Source: Macropodus opercularis (Eukaryota; Chordata; Actinopteri; Anabantiformes; Osphronemidae). From it: a stretch of DNA of 64,000 bases. The DNA is taken from NCBI GenBank assembly GCA_030770545.1, contig JAUCMP010000026.1, positions 2,274,501-2,338,500 of the forward strand, read 5' to 3'. Below the pieces are notes generated by a model, which worked only from the letters and a program-made list of their open reading frames with translations, was not told where the DNA came from and made no database searches. This document shows positions 1 to 13,380 of the stretch, one piece after another (position 1 is the stretch's first letter; every line of letters begins with the position of its first letter). A program made the translations under genes and the position numbers.

Positions 1-1754
1 ACAGCTGCATGAAAGGAAAGCAGCGATTTCTCTCCCTGCAGTTCAAACCCGTGCCTCAGGTTTCTTAAGTGCACCTAAACTAACTAACACAGATCTGACC
101 CAGTCGCTGTCTCCTGAACAAACTACAGAGATGAGTCTCTTTGACTTTGTGAATGGTTTAAGCGAAGGGCAGAAGTAGACACAGGTTCACTGAAGAAAGA
201 ACCAACACGAGGAATGAAGATCCAGCTCTGAAACGTCTCCCACCTCCTTTCCGACTCCCTTTTATGGTGCCTCTGCTACGTATTCCTTTCATGAGCTGTC
301 CACACACACACAGATAAATACTGCTCCATGGTGAATCGTTCCCATAACCATACAGGGCCATGCTGCAGGGAGCGCGCTGATGACTGTGGCTCCGTAAGGA
401 ATGTGTTCCAGAGCTGAGCCCAGCGCCACTGCCCCAAAGCGTTTCAATAACCACAGAACGAGAGAGATTTGAATGAAATCTATGTGGAGCATCTAAAGTG
501 TCGTGTTCCTTGTGTTGGGACGCTACCTCCCAGTTTGCGTAAGATCACTCGGTTGAGCTAGAAACGACAGGAGGCAGACGCGTCGCCAGTTTGTTTCTGC
601 TGAGTGAACCAGATGTTTTCACACTGAGGTGAAACGGACGGACGCCTGCTGGTGATCTGAAAGCAGCTGCACGCTTTCATTGCAGTCTGTCCCGCTGATC
701 AACAAACGGCTCATGGAGGCAGTTCAGATGCTCTGAAGGTTGAAAGATCTGCTTTACTGCTGTGGACATACTGTAAAACAAAGGCCAGTCGAACGTTTGT
801 CTCTCTCTCTCTCTTTTCTTTCCCCCTACTCGGAGTTGTAATTCTTGTAATGCTTTGGCCCGAGGCCCAGCCCTCCGTTCGACAGTTAACCCTCCCTCCC
901 AGACTGGTGCTCTTATATAAGCATAACGCAAACACGTTGCATAAAGGCAAACACTCAAAGCTTCACAGTGAGCGATCGTATTTTCATGCTATTTGTGGAC
1001 ATAATGTTGATGTTGGAGATGTGTTCGTCAAGCCAGCCCCTCCCCGTCTGTTCGTCCTGGTTGCTAGGACAACAGTGAGTTGTGTTTATGGCCGTCTGCA
1101 GGGAGAACGCTGGTCCTCTTAGCCGGAGGAGCCGCTGACACATCAGGCACAATGAACTGTCCAACGCGTCCGCCCTCTGCAGACTTCCTCTTTACTTCAC
1201 TGGCTGACACAGAAGGATCAGTTACACGCTGATGAGTTCTTAATTTAAAGGCTGGACATAAAACCCAATCCTCCATCAGCTGGTTGTTTGTCACTCATTA
1301 TCTCTGCAGCTTGTTCTCGTCTATAATGACACTAAATGGAACTAGAAGGAATCTGTCTTTACTCATCAAACTGTATTGTAGTCATTCTAGTCCAGACTGT
1401 GTCTTACTTCACATCCTCCTCTAAAAATACTCCGCTGTGCTCCTCAGTCACGTTTTCCACTCTACAGGTCAGGCAGTGAAAGTCTTCTTGGCTCGTGGCG
1501 GCGGCGTCCCGCTGCGATCGCAGCAGGTTCTAATTCAGAGACGAGGCTGCGGCTGGGAGGTGATCTGTGTTTGTTAGAGCAGCACAACGCGCTCTAAGAG
1601 CCCGGCAGGTCACAGGCCTGCCTGAAAGAAATGCAACTTCACAGCAGTAAAAGTGTTCAGTCAGACTGAATCTCTTGGTTAAAGTGTAATTTAACTGCAT
1701 TTAGAGGAAACCATGATAACGTCTGTCTTGCTCTCTCTCTCTCTCTCTTTCCAG
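1..1754 (+). other. TRMT61A: Intron of TRMT61A (3' part), no exon seen
   Basis: This stretch precedes the last TRMT61A exon and ends in a long CT-rich tract (about 1727-1750) followed by a CAG acceptor, so it is most simply the final intron of that gene. I looked for the upstream methyltransferase motifs of the family in the open frames here and did not find them; the earlier exons must lie left of the window. Short open frames on both strands have no recognisable content. Confidence 0.6.
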
Positions 1755-2068
1755 GAGGTCGAGTGTGTTCGTTCTCTCCGTGTATTGAGCAGGTTCAGAG
1801 GACGTGTGAGGCGCTGGCAGATCAGGGGTTTCAGGAGATCAGCACCTTGGAGGTCCTGGTGAGGGTCCACGACGTTCGAACCGTCTCTCTGCCGCTGCCC
1901 GACTTCGGCCCCGGACCCTCCGCTCGGACTCGGCCCGACACCGAAGAGCAGGCCTCGCTCACATCCGCTCCGAACCACGCCTCCATCACCCTGAAGACCA
2001 CCACACCTCCCAGAGAAATGCCAGGTCACACAGGTTATCTGACCTTCGCTACCAAACCCAGAACCTAA
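1755..2068 (+). CDS. TRMT61A: tRNA (adenine-58-N1)-methyltransferase catalytic subunit TRMT61A, last coding exon (partial gene)
   Basis: TRMT61A is the catalytic partner of TRMT6 in the nuclear enzyme that makes 1-methyladenosine at position 58 of tRNAs, including initiator tRNA-Met. Only the last exon is present, about 103 residues. It opens after a polypyrimidine tract and CAG, with two bases completing a split codon. The reading GRVCSFSPCIEQVQRTCEAL matches the C-terminal part of the methyltransferase fold. A segment ending TVSLPLPDFGPG and a low-complexity linker follow, and then GHTGYLTFATK just before the TAA stop, which is the conserved C-terminus of vertebrate TRMT61A. The linker, roughly residues 55-85 of the exon, is the divergent part. 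The identity is supported by the flanking BAG5-COA8-KLC1 order. The SAM-binding domain is outside the window. Confidence 0.93.
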
Positions 2069-2427
2069 GGCTCAGAAGCCAGAGATTGTCCCCAACGTGG
2101 TTCATAATCCGTAGTTCGTGCCTCGCGCTGGATTATTTCCCATGAAGTTAATACAGCTGTGTTAATCCAGCGGAGGTACCAGGTCCCTCCAGGGCCCAGC
2201 TGGCGTTGAGGTGCCAAGAGGATTTACAGTTTTGCGTTACATAATTTCATGCTCCTGTCCCTTGGCGCTGCTTTGTTGCTTGCATCAAGCATGAGTGAAA
2301 ATCAAGCGGACAGCGATTTCATTTCAGAGCAGACCGGCCTCCACTTTTACTGAAGCGCGTTTTAAGGAACACTTTAATTTGAAGGTGGAACGAACATTAT
2401 TATTACATTTTGTATTCAAGTAAATAC

Positions 2428-2433
2428 AATAAA
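2428..2433 (+). terminator. TRMT61A: Polyadenylation signal AATAAA, likely TRMT61A
   Basis: A canonical AATAAA lies about 360 bases after the TRMT61A stop codon. It is the first good hexamer on this strand downstream of the gene, and TG-rich sequence follows it (around 2434-2460). The 3' end itself is inferred. Confidence 0.55.
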
Positions 2434-4639
2434 TGTGTGAAAACTATTCCTTGTTGTGAATCACTGCATTAATGGCCCCGACTCGGCTAATTATTGTCCG
2501 TCGTCCTACAAGGTGCAGTGTGCGATCAGTGGTTCTTCCCACCTCAGTGGCTGTAACAAAATAAAAGCACTAGAGAGCCTGGCTGGTTGTGCACGGTGTG
2601 AACAGGTTAACTGTAATCGCAGGCTTAGTGCGGGTTATAAAAAGCACAGAGACTTTTAGTCTCCACCGACAGACAAACGTGCTCAGTTTTAACATTCGTA
2701 TCTTGGCAACAAATCAAAAACCGACTAGAAACCTGGCAGTGGATTGAAACTTGTGCAACGTCTCGCTGTTAAACAGCAAAAACAGGGAAGTCATTGAAAT
2801 GGAGAAATGACTGTTTGTGTGTCTTGAGATTTCTGGTTTGTGTTCCCACGTCATCAGGGAGTGTGTGGGTTGAGGAAGTGAGTAACGCGGCCTGTGGAGG
2901 AGCGTTTCTGCTTAAGCCTGATCCGTCTGAGAGAAGACTATTTGTTAAATCTTAATAGTCATTTAATTTTCTTTTTCTGATTATTATTTCATGCTCCCTT
3001 AAATAAAATGATGCACGAGCCCTGCATCATCGGGGCTTCGTCCCACCCACGGGCCTGAAGCGGCGGCAGGCAGCTGTGGAGTCTAATCGGCCTCGCTGAG
3101 ACTCAGAATAGCAGCTCTGAGCTGCTGGAAATCCTCCAGCTTAATCAGCTTGTCTCCTGAGCCGATGCTGCCTCCCAGCAAACCTCCAGGCCCGAAACCC
3201 GCTGCCGGACAGCAACGTGCACGAGACAGGTCCACACGAGACAAGGTCCCGGACAGGGTCCGGTCCGGACGTTGGGTTATCGTTGTCGGGCCTAACGGAG
3301 CAGAGCTTCTGCTGGAAACCCAAACGCTCCAGTGAACTTTAAGATGAACTGAACTGAAACCCTCAACAAAGTCCGACCCGCCTCAGATCTGTAGTTTAAT
3401 CCTGACGAGTCCAAAAGACAACGAGAGACAATTATGAGATTAGAGGCTGAGAACAGACCTGCAGACTGATCAGTGATCAATGAGCAGCGGCTCAGCTGTC
3501 TCCACTCTTTTCCTGCTATATTTAGTATCTGGGTAAAGAAGCACCTTCTAATAAAATTACCTGAATTGTGGAGCAACTGAAATTCACCCAGAACAGAAAG
3601 AATGTTTCCATCCGGTGGTGAGTTAAAAGCCACGAGCTTCATCTCTGCTCAGCTTCTGTATAAAGTATTGATGAGAAGCTGGTTCTGTTCCAGTCGTGAA
3701 TTACAATCGATCGGTTTTGGAAGCTGATGCTGATTCGTCCTGTCAGGAAAGCACAAGGTGACGCATTACAAGCTTAACTGTAAAATCAATGCGTTGGTGT
3801 TGATGTTGTCCCTTATTGTTTATTTATTTGGGACATTGCGTTAATCTCCTGCTTATAGGGATGAGTTTTCTTTATAGTAATAATACTAATGAGTATTTTT
3901 ATTTAGTACCAACAAGCACTGAGTGTGTATCAACAGAGTTTAGGTTAGGTTGTCCACAAAATGAAAGAATCTTCAGACGGCATCGTGCTTAAATGTTCCT
4001 GTCGCCGTGGGAACAAGGCTCATTAAAGCCCGGCGCCGCCCTTGTCTTGCTGTGACCCCACGTTCCCATGATGCACTTTGGATTCAGGCCAGTTGTTTGA
4101 AACGCCGAGGTGTGGGGCAGAGAGAGCAGAGCCGCCCTGCTCATCTTCATCTAATGGAAGAACTGGTTGGCAGGAGGCCAGAAGGACGGGTACACTGGGA
4201 CCATTATGAGCAGGGAATAGAGTGTTGTTGTGTAGGAAACAACACAACACACACAGAATGACAAGTGCTGATGTATGCATTGGTGGAGTTTTAGGAATTC
4301 TTCTCTTGATCAATTCTAAATGAATCATCATGTGACGCTTTCTTTTCCAGGCGGAGCGTCCACCTGGTGGCCGCGTGCTTCGCGTCTGTTTTGTGATTCA
4401 TCAGGGGTCAAAGCTTCGTCCTGCTCATCTCTGACGTCATTGACCCGTCAGCTCAACCTTTGTTTCACCCAAAGAGCAGATTACACGTCTCTGAATCTGA
4501 TTCAGGGGCTGGAATGTCCTTAAAAAGCGACAACGAGCCCAATCTGTCCAGAACCTGTATGTTTGTAGTGGCCACGCGTTCATCTGGTTCCTAACTACTT
4601 GTCTTCCTAAGGTTCTGTGAGCAGGAAACCTGGTGAGGA

Positions 4640-4740
4640 CAGACATGAGGGGAACACGCAGACGCAGGAAGGATTCAAACCCAGATGGTTCTAGGTGAAG
4701 CGGCAGAGATCACACCTGTATGACCTGGACGAACAGGTAC
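4640..4740. repeat. Possible degraded fish SINE/LINE-tail fragment
   Basis: The stretch reads like the dispersed fish repeat that contains a 'gggaacacgcagac' block, then a 'ggattcaaaccca' block resembling a tRNA T-arm, then a 'gcggcagagatcac' block. The order and spacing fit, but many bases differ and neither end can be defined. This is pattern recognition only. Confidence 0.25.
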
Positions 4741-7700
4741 GTGAGCGTCCGGGTCTCGTCTGTCCTGTAAATGCGGCACATGCTGTAAACAACGCTTCTT
4801 TTCTGCAGAGGTGACTGTGAACCATAATTATCTCTCACATGAAGCAATAATATTTACCATTAAAACAGGTTGAGTGAATCTGAAAATCCCTGAGGATTAA
4901 AGTTCAGACCAGCACAGAAACAATAAAAGAACTAGACTTGAGGCTAAAACAAAGCGAGCGTCAGTGGGCCCAGTTTTACAGCGTGAGGAATTTCACTAAC
5001 CATCAGCTTATCAGGAAAATGTAAAACCCTGACGACACCGTGCGTCTTCCTGATTGGCTCCGGTCCATCTCACCTTTCAATGTCACAGAGAAAGTTAAAA
5101 GCCATAAAGAGACGATATGAGGCCTGCGTGACGGCTCTAATCGCTGCCTGCTGAAGGTTGGACAGAGCAACCAGGTGATAACAGAGCAGGAGGTTTTAAA
5201 GGGCCACAGCACAAATCGGAAAAGTTTATACACAGACGCCCAAATCTTCCATTCGTTATGGAAAATGTTGTGATCCTAAATATAAAGTGGCGGAAGGATG
5301 CAAACACAAACTGCTGTGACTCACCAGCTAAAGTAACTAAATGTTTCCAGCCGCGGGCATTTTAGCTCCTCTCTTCTTGTCTCTGCTCTGGTTTCCTGCA
5401 TAACCCGTCGGTTCTTCGGTCTGTTCTGCTGCTACACGCTTCTCTTTCTGTTGAACTCATGAAATGATGTCTAGCGCTCTGAAGAAAGCAAAGCAGCCCG
5501 AACCATAACACTTATTTGGGTTCTTTCTAACTATTATGACTTCGCTAACAGAGCGCGTTAACACGTGAAAGTGTAAATGGAAATTCTTCAGGTGGGTTTT
5601 GGATCATTGCAGCATTTTTGTTTCTAGGCCTCATTCCTGTGGTTTTCTGTTACTACTGTCCTCATATCAATGTTCCGGCAGCTGAGGGTTAATGTCAGGT
5701 CACATTTGTGAGTACGTGCAGGTTTCGCGTGAGTCACGGTGTCATGGGATGCAGCAGCCACAGCGCTGTGCTTTCTTCCGACGGCTGATGAGCTCCACAC
5801 AGACGCAGCTGACATCTGGCTGACAATAGAAGGAAGACGTGAACTCAGTTATTGTTCTCCAGTTGCAGACCCGTCCTTTAAGGTGTTTTGCATTCTGGGC
5901 GAGGCATCGCGAGGACTTGAGGACGTTGGACTCCACAACGTCACAGAGCTCACATATGAATCAATACTGGACAAGTTGAGAGCTGGAGCTTTCAGAGCCT
6001 GTGGAGGTGAACTCGTCGCTGGCCTCGCTGTAGACCATGCGATCCCTTCCTCCCAGCGTTTCTGCGTCTGACCTGCTTCCCAGCCCGGATTGGTTTACCT
6101 GCCAGCGTAATCTGACCCTTTTGTTTGGCTTTTGCCTCACCCCTTAAAGTTTATCAGCAGAGCTTTAATATCACCACGTGCGGAAGAACCGAGCTGTAAA
6201 GACGTTTTATTGCTTTGCTGGTTCAGTGGATGCTCTGCCAGCAACAATCATTAGCTAGAAACAGGACAAGCATCTTCATTATTCTGTCATGTGTTTCATT
6301 TCCTTATTGTCTGGTTCCCAGTGCCTTCCTTTTGCCCCAGGAGAACATTTGTGCCTCAGGTTGGGAACATGGAGGAAGAGGAACAACAGCTTCCTCCTGC
6401 CCTGAGAACCCAAACACAGCCCAGCTGGCGTTGGATGAGGAGCGAGGGTCGGCTGCCCCCTGCAGCTCAGAGGGAGGCGAGAGCTTTGCAGGCTGAAACA
6501 GACACACAGGCTCCAAGCGGCACCACCACACCGCTGCACAATGCACTTTACATTAGCTCAGCAGAATAAAACATAGGCTGCAGCGCAAAGTCCTTCTCCT
6601 TAGCACTGAAGCATACATTGCCCACCCCCTCGTTTTATAAGTTGCCTTTTATACCCACAGTGGCTCCTTTGCCGCTTCCTCACGTTGCACCGCAGGCTCA
6701 GAGTGAGTTAGAGATGCGATACGTGGGAGCGGAGACACAGTAATATCCGCGGGACAGAGGGCAGCTGCCACGGAGGAGTGAGTAAGTCCTGCTGTTGCTG
6801 TGGCGACCAGCCAAATATGGCTCCATTCCTCCGCTGCCGGGTACCAGCAGATGAAACCGCTGATGTTTCTGAGGCATGTCACGCTTCTACACCACCATCA
6901 ACACCATCACCTGAATTAGGAAGAAAATGAACGTCACGCAAAGGGAACCTGCAGCAAAAACATGTTTTGGGAGCCAGTTGAGACGAGGCCTTTTTGGATT
7001 GCATTCATACTTAAAGTCTCATTGAACAACCTCCTCATTCAGAGTTTTATTCCCGCTTCCGTGTTACATCCCCTCTGGGAGCCATCGAGTTTAAATACAG
7101 CCGTGCCCGAGTTCCCGTGTGTGAAATCCGTCTCCTTCACTGACTGTGCAGAAAATCTGTTAACACGCTGAATTTCAGCCTCCAGCTGTAGTGATCCGCA
7201 CATTTACAGCCAAAAGACGAGACCTGAAACATTCCCAGTTCAACAGAAACCCGTGAATGTCACCAAATCTGTGGCAGTGCATCTCGTAGATGAAAATCAG
7301 AGTGGCCTGGTTTGTTGTATCACAGAACCACAGGACATCAACTGACTTCAATGCCTGAATGTAATCAAGTGGCTTAAAGTGCTATCACAAAGCTGAAGTG
7401 TTCAGTTTGAGCCTTCAGCTCACGTCTGGCTCGGTGACAACAGGGTTTCTGCTGTAGAAACCAAACCCCTGCACCGGGAAGCGCTTCCTTAGATCCCCCG
7501 CGGTCCTAGCAGCGGCTGTACGCTCATCACCGCAAGAGGCCGGGGGAGCGTTGCATAACAGCCTCCTTGTTTCTGCTCGGCTGCACCGCTGACCCGGCAG
7601 CGTAGTGCGTGACATAACCCTCCTCGTGTCGGACGGTCTGCAGCTCCGGCCTCCCTCCGTGCACCGTGGATTTCTGCTGAGGGGCTATTTTTACACGGAA

Positions 7701-8311
7701 GAGGCACAAATGGAAGGAATACTAAATTCCTATTCTTTTATTGATGGAGATTTAATAGTCATTGGAACGTCTTTGCACTCATGCGTCTTGTGACTAATCC
7801 TTATTTTGGTCTTTTTCCCGTCTGGACGCTCCTCGTGACACCAGCCTTCCTTCTTGTCCCTACACGCTGAGGGTTTAAAGTACTTTGCTCTCAGCTTCTG
7901 CTTTGGATGAAACTAACACTAACAAAGCTATAACTCCACCACTAAAACAAATGCACTACTGAGAAAAGAACTGCAGCGATGGTGTCCTTGGCTTCTTTAC
8001 ACGGTGGTGGGTTGTTTGGGTTAAACATTTCCACTGAGGTAACTGAGAAACGCTCCTGGACCAGGTGCTGCTTCCATAGTCACACTAGGGGCATGAACGT
8101 GTGTCCATTTTTCCACCAGCACCAAACGCCTCATTCTCTATTCCACCGCTTAACTGGCCAAACAACATTTGAACGTTGAACGATTTGATGAACGACAGTT
8201 TTCCAGCCCAGCTGCCTGAGGCCGTGATGTTGCTGATGCTGATTCTCTGTGTTCCAGCTTATGCAACCAGCGGAGCCTCGCTGCCTCCCTGCTGCCCAGA
8301 GCCGAGGCCCT

Positions 8312-8326
8312 GGCGCCTCCTGCTGG
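8312..8326 (-). promoter_or_regulatory. CTCF-like core motif
   Basis: On the minus strand the bases read CCAGCAGGAGGCGCC, a near-ideal match to the CTCF core CCASYAGRKGGCR. It lies in the gene-free region between TRMT61A and BAG5. A motif match alone does not show occupancy. Confidence 0.4.
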
Positions 8327-11300
8327 ATGCTTGACAAACAGGGCTTTCCTGTGCAAAGCGGCCCAAATGCTGCAAATCCCTAATGAGCCCTTTGTCTTTC
8401 TCTTCCTCAGCAGAGAGGTCAGCTGTGAAGCTGGAGTCTGAAGCAGGAAGCGACTCAATGGGCTGTTGTTTACTTTGCTTGTCCTCCAGGACATTTTAAA
8501 CTACGGCAGCGTGGACACATGCAGTAGTTGGGGTCGAGGCTTCTTCCACCACAGCGCTCGCATCCTTTCAAAAGCACTAACGCGCTTCGTCCTGTGAGTA
8601 GCACTGTCCTGTCGTCGTGAAAGATTGATGTGTTTTTATTTTCTACCTGCTTCGCTTGCTCCCCCCACATTGAACAGACGTGGGGTTTGGCGTCGAGTCC
8701 TAACCTCCAGGTTGAGAACCAAACGAGCTGCTTCGTCAGCTCATCATTTGCAGCTTCGATGCAGGAAAATTGCAGGTTTTCTCCCAGGAGGAAGCCAAAC
8801 ACCCACACACACACAAACAGCTGTGCCCAAAATAAATTCAGGCCGACGTCAGCAGCTGCAACAAATAACAGGTTTTTAATTATTAGTCAGAAGAAGAGTT
8901 AAATAAAGTTTATCTGACTGGAGGCAGATGTTTACGCAGAACGTCGCAGATTAAAATGAGCTTTTCTGACTGTTCTGACAGAAGTTGAATTTTAGAGAAA
9001 CAACTATTTGAGTCATTTTTCTTCATCTTATTTTCACATCATTTTGTTTAGCTTAGTTTCAGCTGTCTGCGTCTGTCTTTAGCTTTCAAATATTTGACCC
9101 CGCATCCACCCACGTGGCCTCTGCCGGTGGTTCTACAGACTCACTGAATGAAAACCGCCTGTTGTCTGTTGGTGCCGGGCACAGCGTGGCCGTGGTCCAG
9201 ATGTCTGCTCGGCGTTATCACTGGGAAAACCCCAGCAGGCCGAGCTGCGTCGTCACATTTCCGACCTCTGTTGGGAACTTGGAGGAAACTCAACACAAAG
9301 AATCTGCAGCTTCCCTCGGCTTTACGGGCTTTAAAGCCACATTCGGCTGCTTTAGTGTCACGATGCTCTGGTTTCCCCTTCAGACAACAAACATCTACTC
9401 TGCTCAGGAGCCAGAAGTTCTCCTTACTCCCGTAGATTCATCACATGGACCCATCTCTGTAGTTGCTGGATGTTTGCATAAGCAAATATTCAGGGTTCAG
9501 TGACTGGATGGACGTTTCTTTTGAGATTTTACACAATGGGTCATCACACAAACTGTGTGAATTAATGATTGATGTAACCTTTGTTTATTCTGTCTTTCGA
9601 TCCTTGGGATGAGAACAGAACCGTAGCAGCCACGTGTCGTGACAAAAAGTCCCTGAATGCGACGCGCTGAACCCGTCCTGTCCGTGAATTCATTACACAC
9701 ATGCACCGAATGTTTCCAGCCTCCATTGACTCTTAAAATAGAGCATATGGCTGCGTAGAGCTTGTGATCACCTTTGAAGAAACTGTCAGGTCCTTGTGTG
9801 CCAGACTCGGGAAGAATAAACACGTTCACATATCACTGATCAAGACACGGCGTCTTTATTTCTCAGTGGGACTAGAAACTCAAAACACAACCATCCATGA
9901 AGCATTCACACCACTTATTACCAGCCTCTGCTTTTTTTTTGTACAAGCGCGTCTCGGAGGAGAAAAGCCCGTCACAATCGATGCAGTTAAAGGCGACTTA
10001 AGAAAACATATTTATTGGGAAAACAACGTTGCAATACATTTCCCAGAACACATTCCTGTCATCTGCAGAAAGAAAGGCAAAGGTGAAAAAGTCAACAGAC
10101 CAAGACTGGGACATAGAAAAGTGCATTAAATGAATGACTTCTGTGGGTCCATGTAGCTCACACTGCATTTCAGCACAACGTCCATGTACGTAGCTTGACA
10201 CCAACTTGCCCAAGTAAATTACTATAATGAGCATTAAACAATGTCTACATGTCACAAATCTACCTTTTATTCTCAGTGAAATCAGTAAATGGTTGGGTGA
10301 ATCTAGGCGAGCGCTACAAATATTTGAGTTGATGCTCATTCACTGTGACACTAGGGCTCATGGGACCCAACACAACATGCAGGACATCTAGCACATGTTC
10401 ATGGATTTGAAATGTGCACCAGCTTGTGCACGAGGTTGTTTAGTTTCATTCATTTTTAGTTCGGATTTTGTAAAATCTAAAAAACTTGTCTAACTGAACA
10501 TTTATTTGTTTTCTGTGTCCCGACTGAAATAATGTTGGTACAGTTCAACCCAAACAGAACGTTCCTCCATGACTACATTCAAAATTAAATATTTAAACCT
10601 TTAATCTGAAAGTCGCTCCACGCGTTTGTTTTACAGTTTAAACTGCTTCTGTAAAGGGCTGAAAGTCAGGAAGCCACGTGAAACACCCACTGGATCAGAA
10701 CCTTTTAAAGCCTGGACTAATGGACTCCAGTGCCACCGGGTTCAGACGCTGCTTTTACCAGTCCAGCTTTGTGTCTGGGGAACAGAGCATCACTGCAGCT
10801 TCCTGAACCGGGCGTCTGTACAGACGGTAGCTGTAGAAACGCCTCTAAAGCTTCTATTTTCAGTCTAAACGCTAGAATATCACATCTGACCCAAATGAGT
10901 ATAACTGGACACACTGTTCCGATGTGATTAGGTCTGTGTGCAAACAGAGCCCTTTCACTGAGCCGTAGTTTGGGAACAGATTTCTGGCACAGATCTGACG
11001 AGCAGAGCCTCCACTTCAGCAAAAGCATTTAGAAAATCGCGCTCTTTGCTCTCTGACATTCCGCCTTTTATGTTTGCACTTCTGAACCCGAGCAGAAACG
11101 CGTACGGCTGCCAGAACACCCACTCAGGAAGGCGCCGCTAATACTGAATATGGCTTCGAGACACTTCTATACGATGAGACACAAAAAGATCTGAGGGACG
11201 AGGAAAAACGTTGATAAATTATTCACTTTAGTGCTGACAAAGGAAGAAATGTGGAGAAATGCAGAGAATGTCCATTTATTTATATTACTGCATACAAAAA

Positions 11301-13298
11301 GGAGCGTGTGCCTTAAGGTGTGTCTGGGTTGGTTTGGTCTGAGAGCGTAAGGTTCGCTGTGAGAAAGCATCTGTTGCACCAACAGGCTGACGATGTCTGA
11401 TGAACACGGTTTAATCTCATTTTCTCCCGGATGAGTCAGCTCCGTACCCAGGAGGACGAGTCGTAGGCTTCGTGCCAGAAAACGCTTTCAAGAGCAGCGT
11501 AATGCAGAGAAAAGGGGTCTGTGGGAGTTCACTGGATCGTGGTTCTGTTTTCACAACGCAGCGAAGGCTTTGCTGCCTAAACTGTATTTCAGTGACTTGT
11601 TGCTCAGAAACCATCAATGTTATCTGATCATTTCCAATCACGCAAGCTTACAATGGACACTTTCAATTTCTTGTCTGTTGTTTACTGCTTGGACCATTTA
11701 CTTCAGCTAATTTATCAAATTCATATTTGTTTGCAGAAATATTTACTTTGAGCATCTTCTATTTCTTATATTTGTGTGTGAAAAAGCACCAGACAGATGT
11801 AGGACGGTTTTGTTTCCAGGATCAGGACCAAGCTTCGAAATTCAAAATATTCAGGGGAAACCTCAAAATCGCTTCTCTTCAAGAATCAGGCTAAAGAGCT
11901 GCTCTATCGGCGACGGCTGTTTGCAGTGTGATGTGTTACTTGCTCTGCGCGGAGCCTCTTCCTCTGTCTTATTACAAAAACGAGCGACATGAGCAAAAAC
12001 TTTATCTGGGATAAAATACTGATTCATTTCTGACGCGTAGTGCAAGTTTCCGAGGGCGATAATGGCCAAGGTGCTCTCCGTAAAACATTCAGTGCTTCAG
12101 TTTCCTCACTGCTGTGCATCGGTACATTTGCACTTCCTCACTACGAGGCTGCTTCAGCACAAACTGGCCCAAAGGGAAGGGTGAAAATAAAGGCACAGAG
12201 ATTTGAACTTCTCTTCCAGTCCTTCCCTTCCTCCCTCCCACCGACTCGAGACTCAGAGAAGTTTCTAGAAGGCTCTGTCAGCTGCGATCACCGTCTCTAA
12301 CGCACAGGACCCGACTGTCGGCCTGTGAGCTTCAGCCTTGATGTGTCAATGCAGCGAATATCGCCGCCTCAACCTGCCTTCGTCCTCCTCCTCTTCCTCC
12401 ACCGCCCAAGGGACCTCTCGCAGGCCTCCACCGGTGAAAAGCAGTGGGTAGAAACAAAAACCTAAAGCAGCAGCAACTGCGAGATTATCCTCCCTTCTCT
12501 GAATTCTAACCTGATCCATTTATAGTAGCACGATGGTACAAGTCACAACAAACATCTGAGACACAGACAACACACGCAGCGAAGGGAAAAGGTTCTCTCT
12601 ACGCCTTTGCTAGGTTCTGGGTCGGAGCGCTACCAGGCGCATGGGCCGACTGCTGGGACTAAACAGGGTCGTGCAGGACATCAACAAACCAACTCCCACT
12701 GTTCCACCGAGCACATTGCCTGGATTCAGCACCAGATGAGATTTGCATTAGTTCTGCTTGTTTTACCTTTGATTTTTCTAAAATTCCTCAAATCTTTTTC
12801 TAATTGCAGATTGACGATATTTTCCATTTAACACTAGTTTGAACCGTTTGCTTTGCCAAATAGAAACACGCATTTGATTTCTATATACACATTAACACCT
12901 ACAGGTGTCACAGTCCAGCCGAGCCAGTAATTAGGTCAGTGTATTCAACAAGCACTGGCTGTCTCCATTAGCAACTGATTAATCAGGCCAGACGGGGAAG
13001 CTGCCGCGAAGCATCCATCACGCTATCAAGTGCTGGGCTGCTTGGTGCTTTGGCAACAGGCCTCAGCATCCGCACGCGGCAAATATGACGACGACGACAA
13101 CGTACAAACGCACATGGGAGAGTTTAAAAAGAAAATGGAAACACACAAACAAAAACAAAAAGGTGTGTTGCACAAAAGAAGTTTCCGTGTTGTTTAGCAC
13201 AGCCACCACTAAAAGACCAAAAAAAAGAGCTGCTGCAGTGCATCCTGGGAATATGTTTTTGTCAGTATTTACGGCCCGTGGAATGATAATGCATCTGT

Positions 13299-13304
13299 TT
13301 TATT
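13299..13304 (-). terminator. BAG5: Candidate polyadenylation signal of BAG5
   Basis: TTTATT on the plus strand is AATAAA on the minus strand, about 77 bases after the BAG5 stop codon. Such a short 3'UTR would be unusual for this gene, so a more distal site further left in the window may also be used. Confidence 0.35.
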
Positions 13305-13380
13305 TACACACGTTATCAGCTGCTTTAATTCCAGCAGTGAGTCCCATCAACCTTGCAGCTCGGCGTGTGTTTCTCTCGAG

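Larger units (their letters stand above)
2434..13298. other. Long region without a supportable protein gene (intergenic, possibly BAG5 3'UTR at right)
   Basis: About 11 kb lies between the convergent TRMT61A and BAG5 genes. The many short open frames on both strands (up to about 130 codons, e.g. 9114-9503) show no domain, no conserved motif and no exon-like splice context. I saw no tRNA-, rRNA- or hairpin-like gene. Parts nearest BAG5 may be its 3'UTR if the proximal polyadenylation site is not used. The sequence is mixed in composition, with no large tandem repeat. Confidence 0.5.

Noticed and set aside
8150..8814. Two overlapping 114-codon minus-strand frames
   Set aside because: No domain and no conserved pattern; other frames in the same bases are equally open.
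9114..9503. 129-codon frame in the long spacer
   Set aside because: No recognisable family and no splice or promoter context; the composition is like its surroundings.
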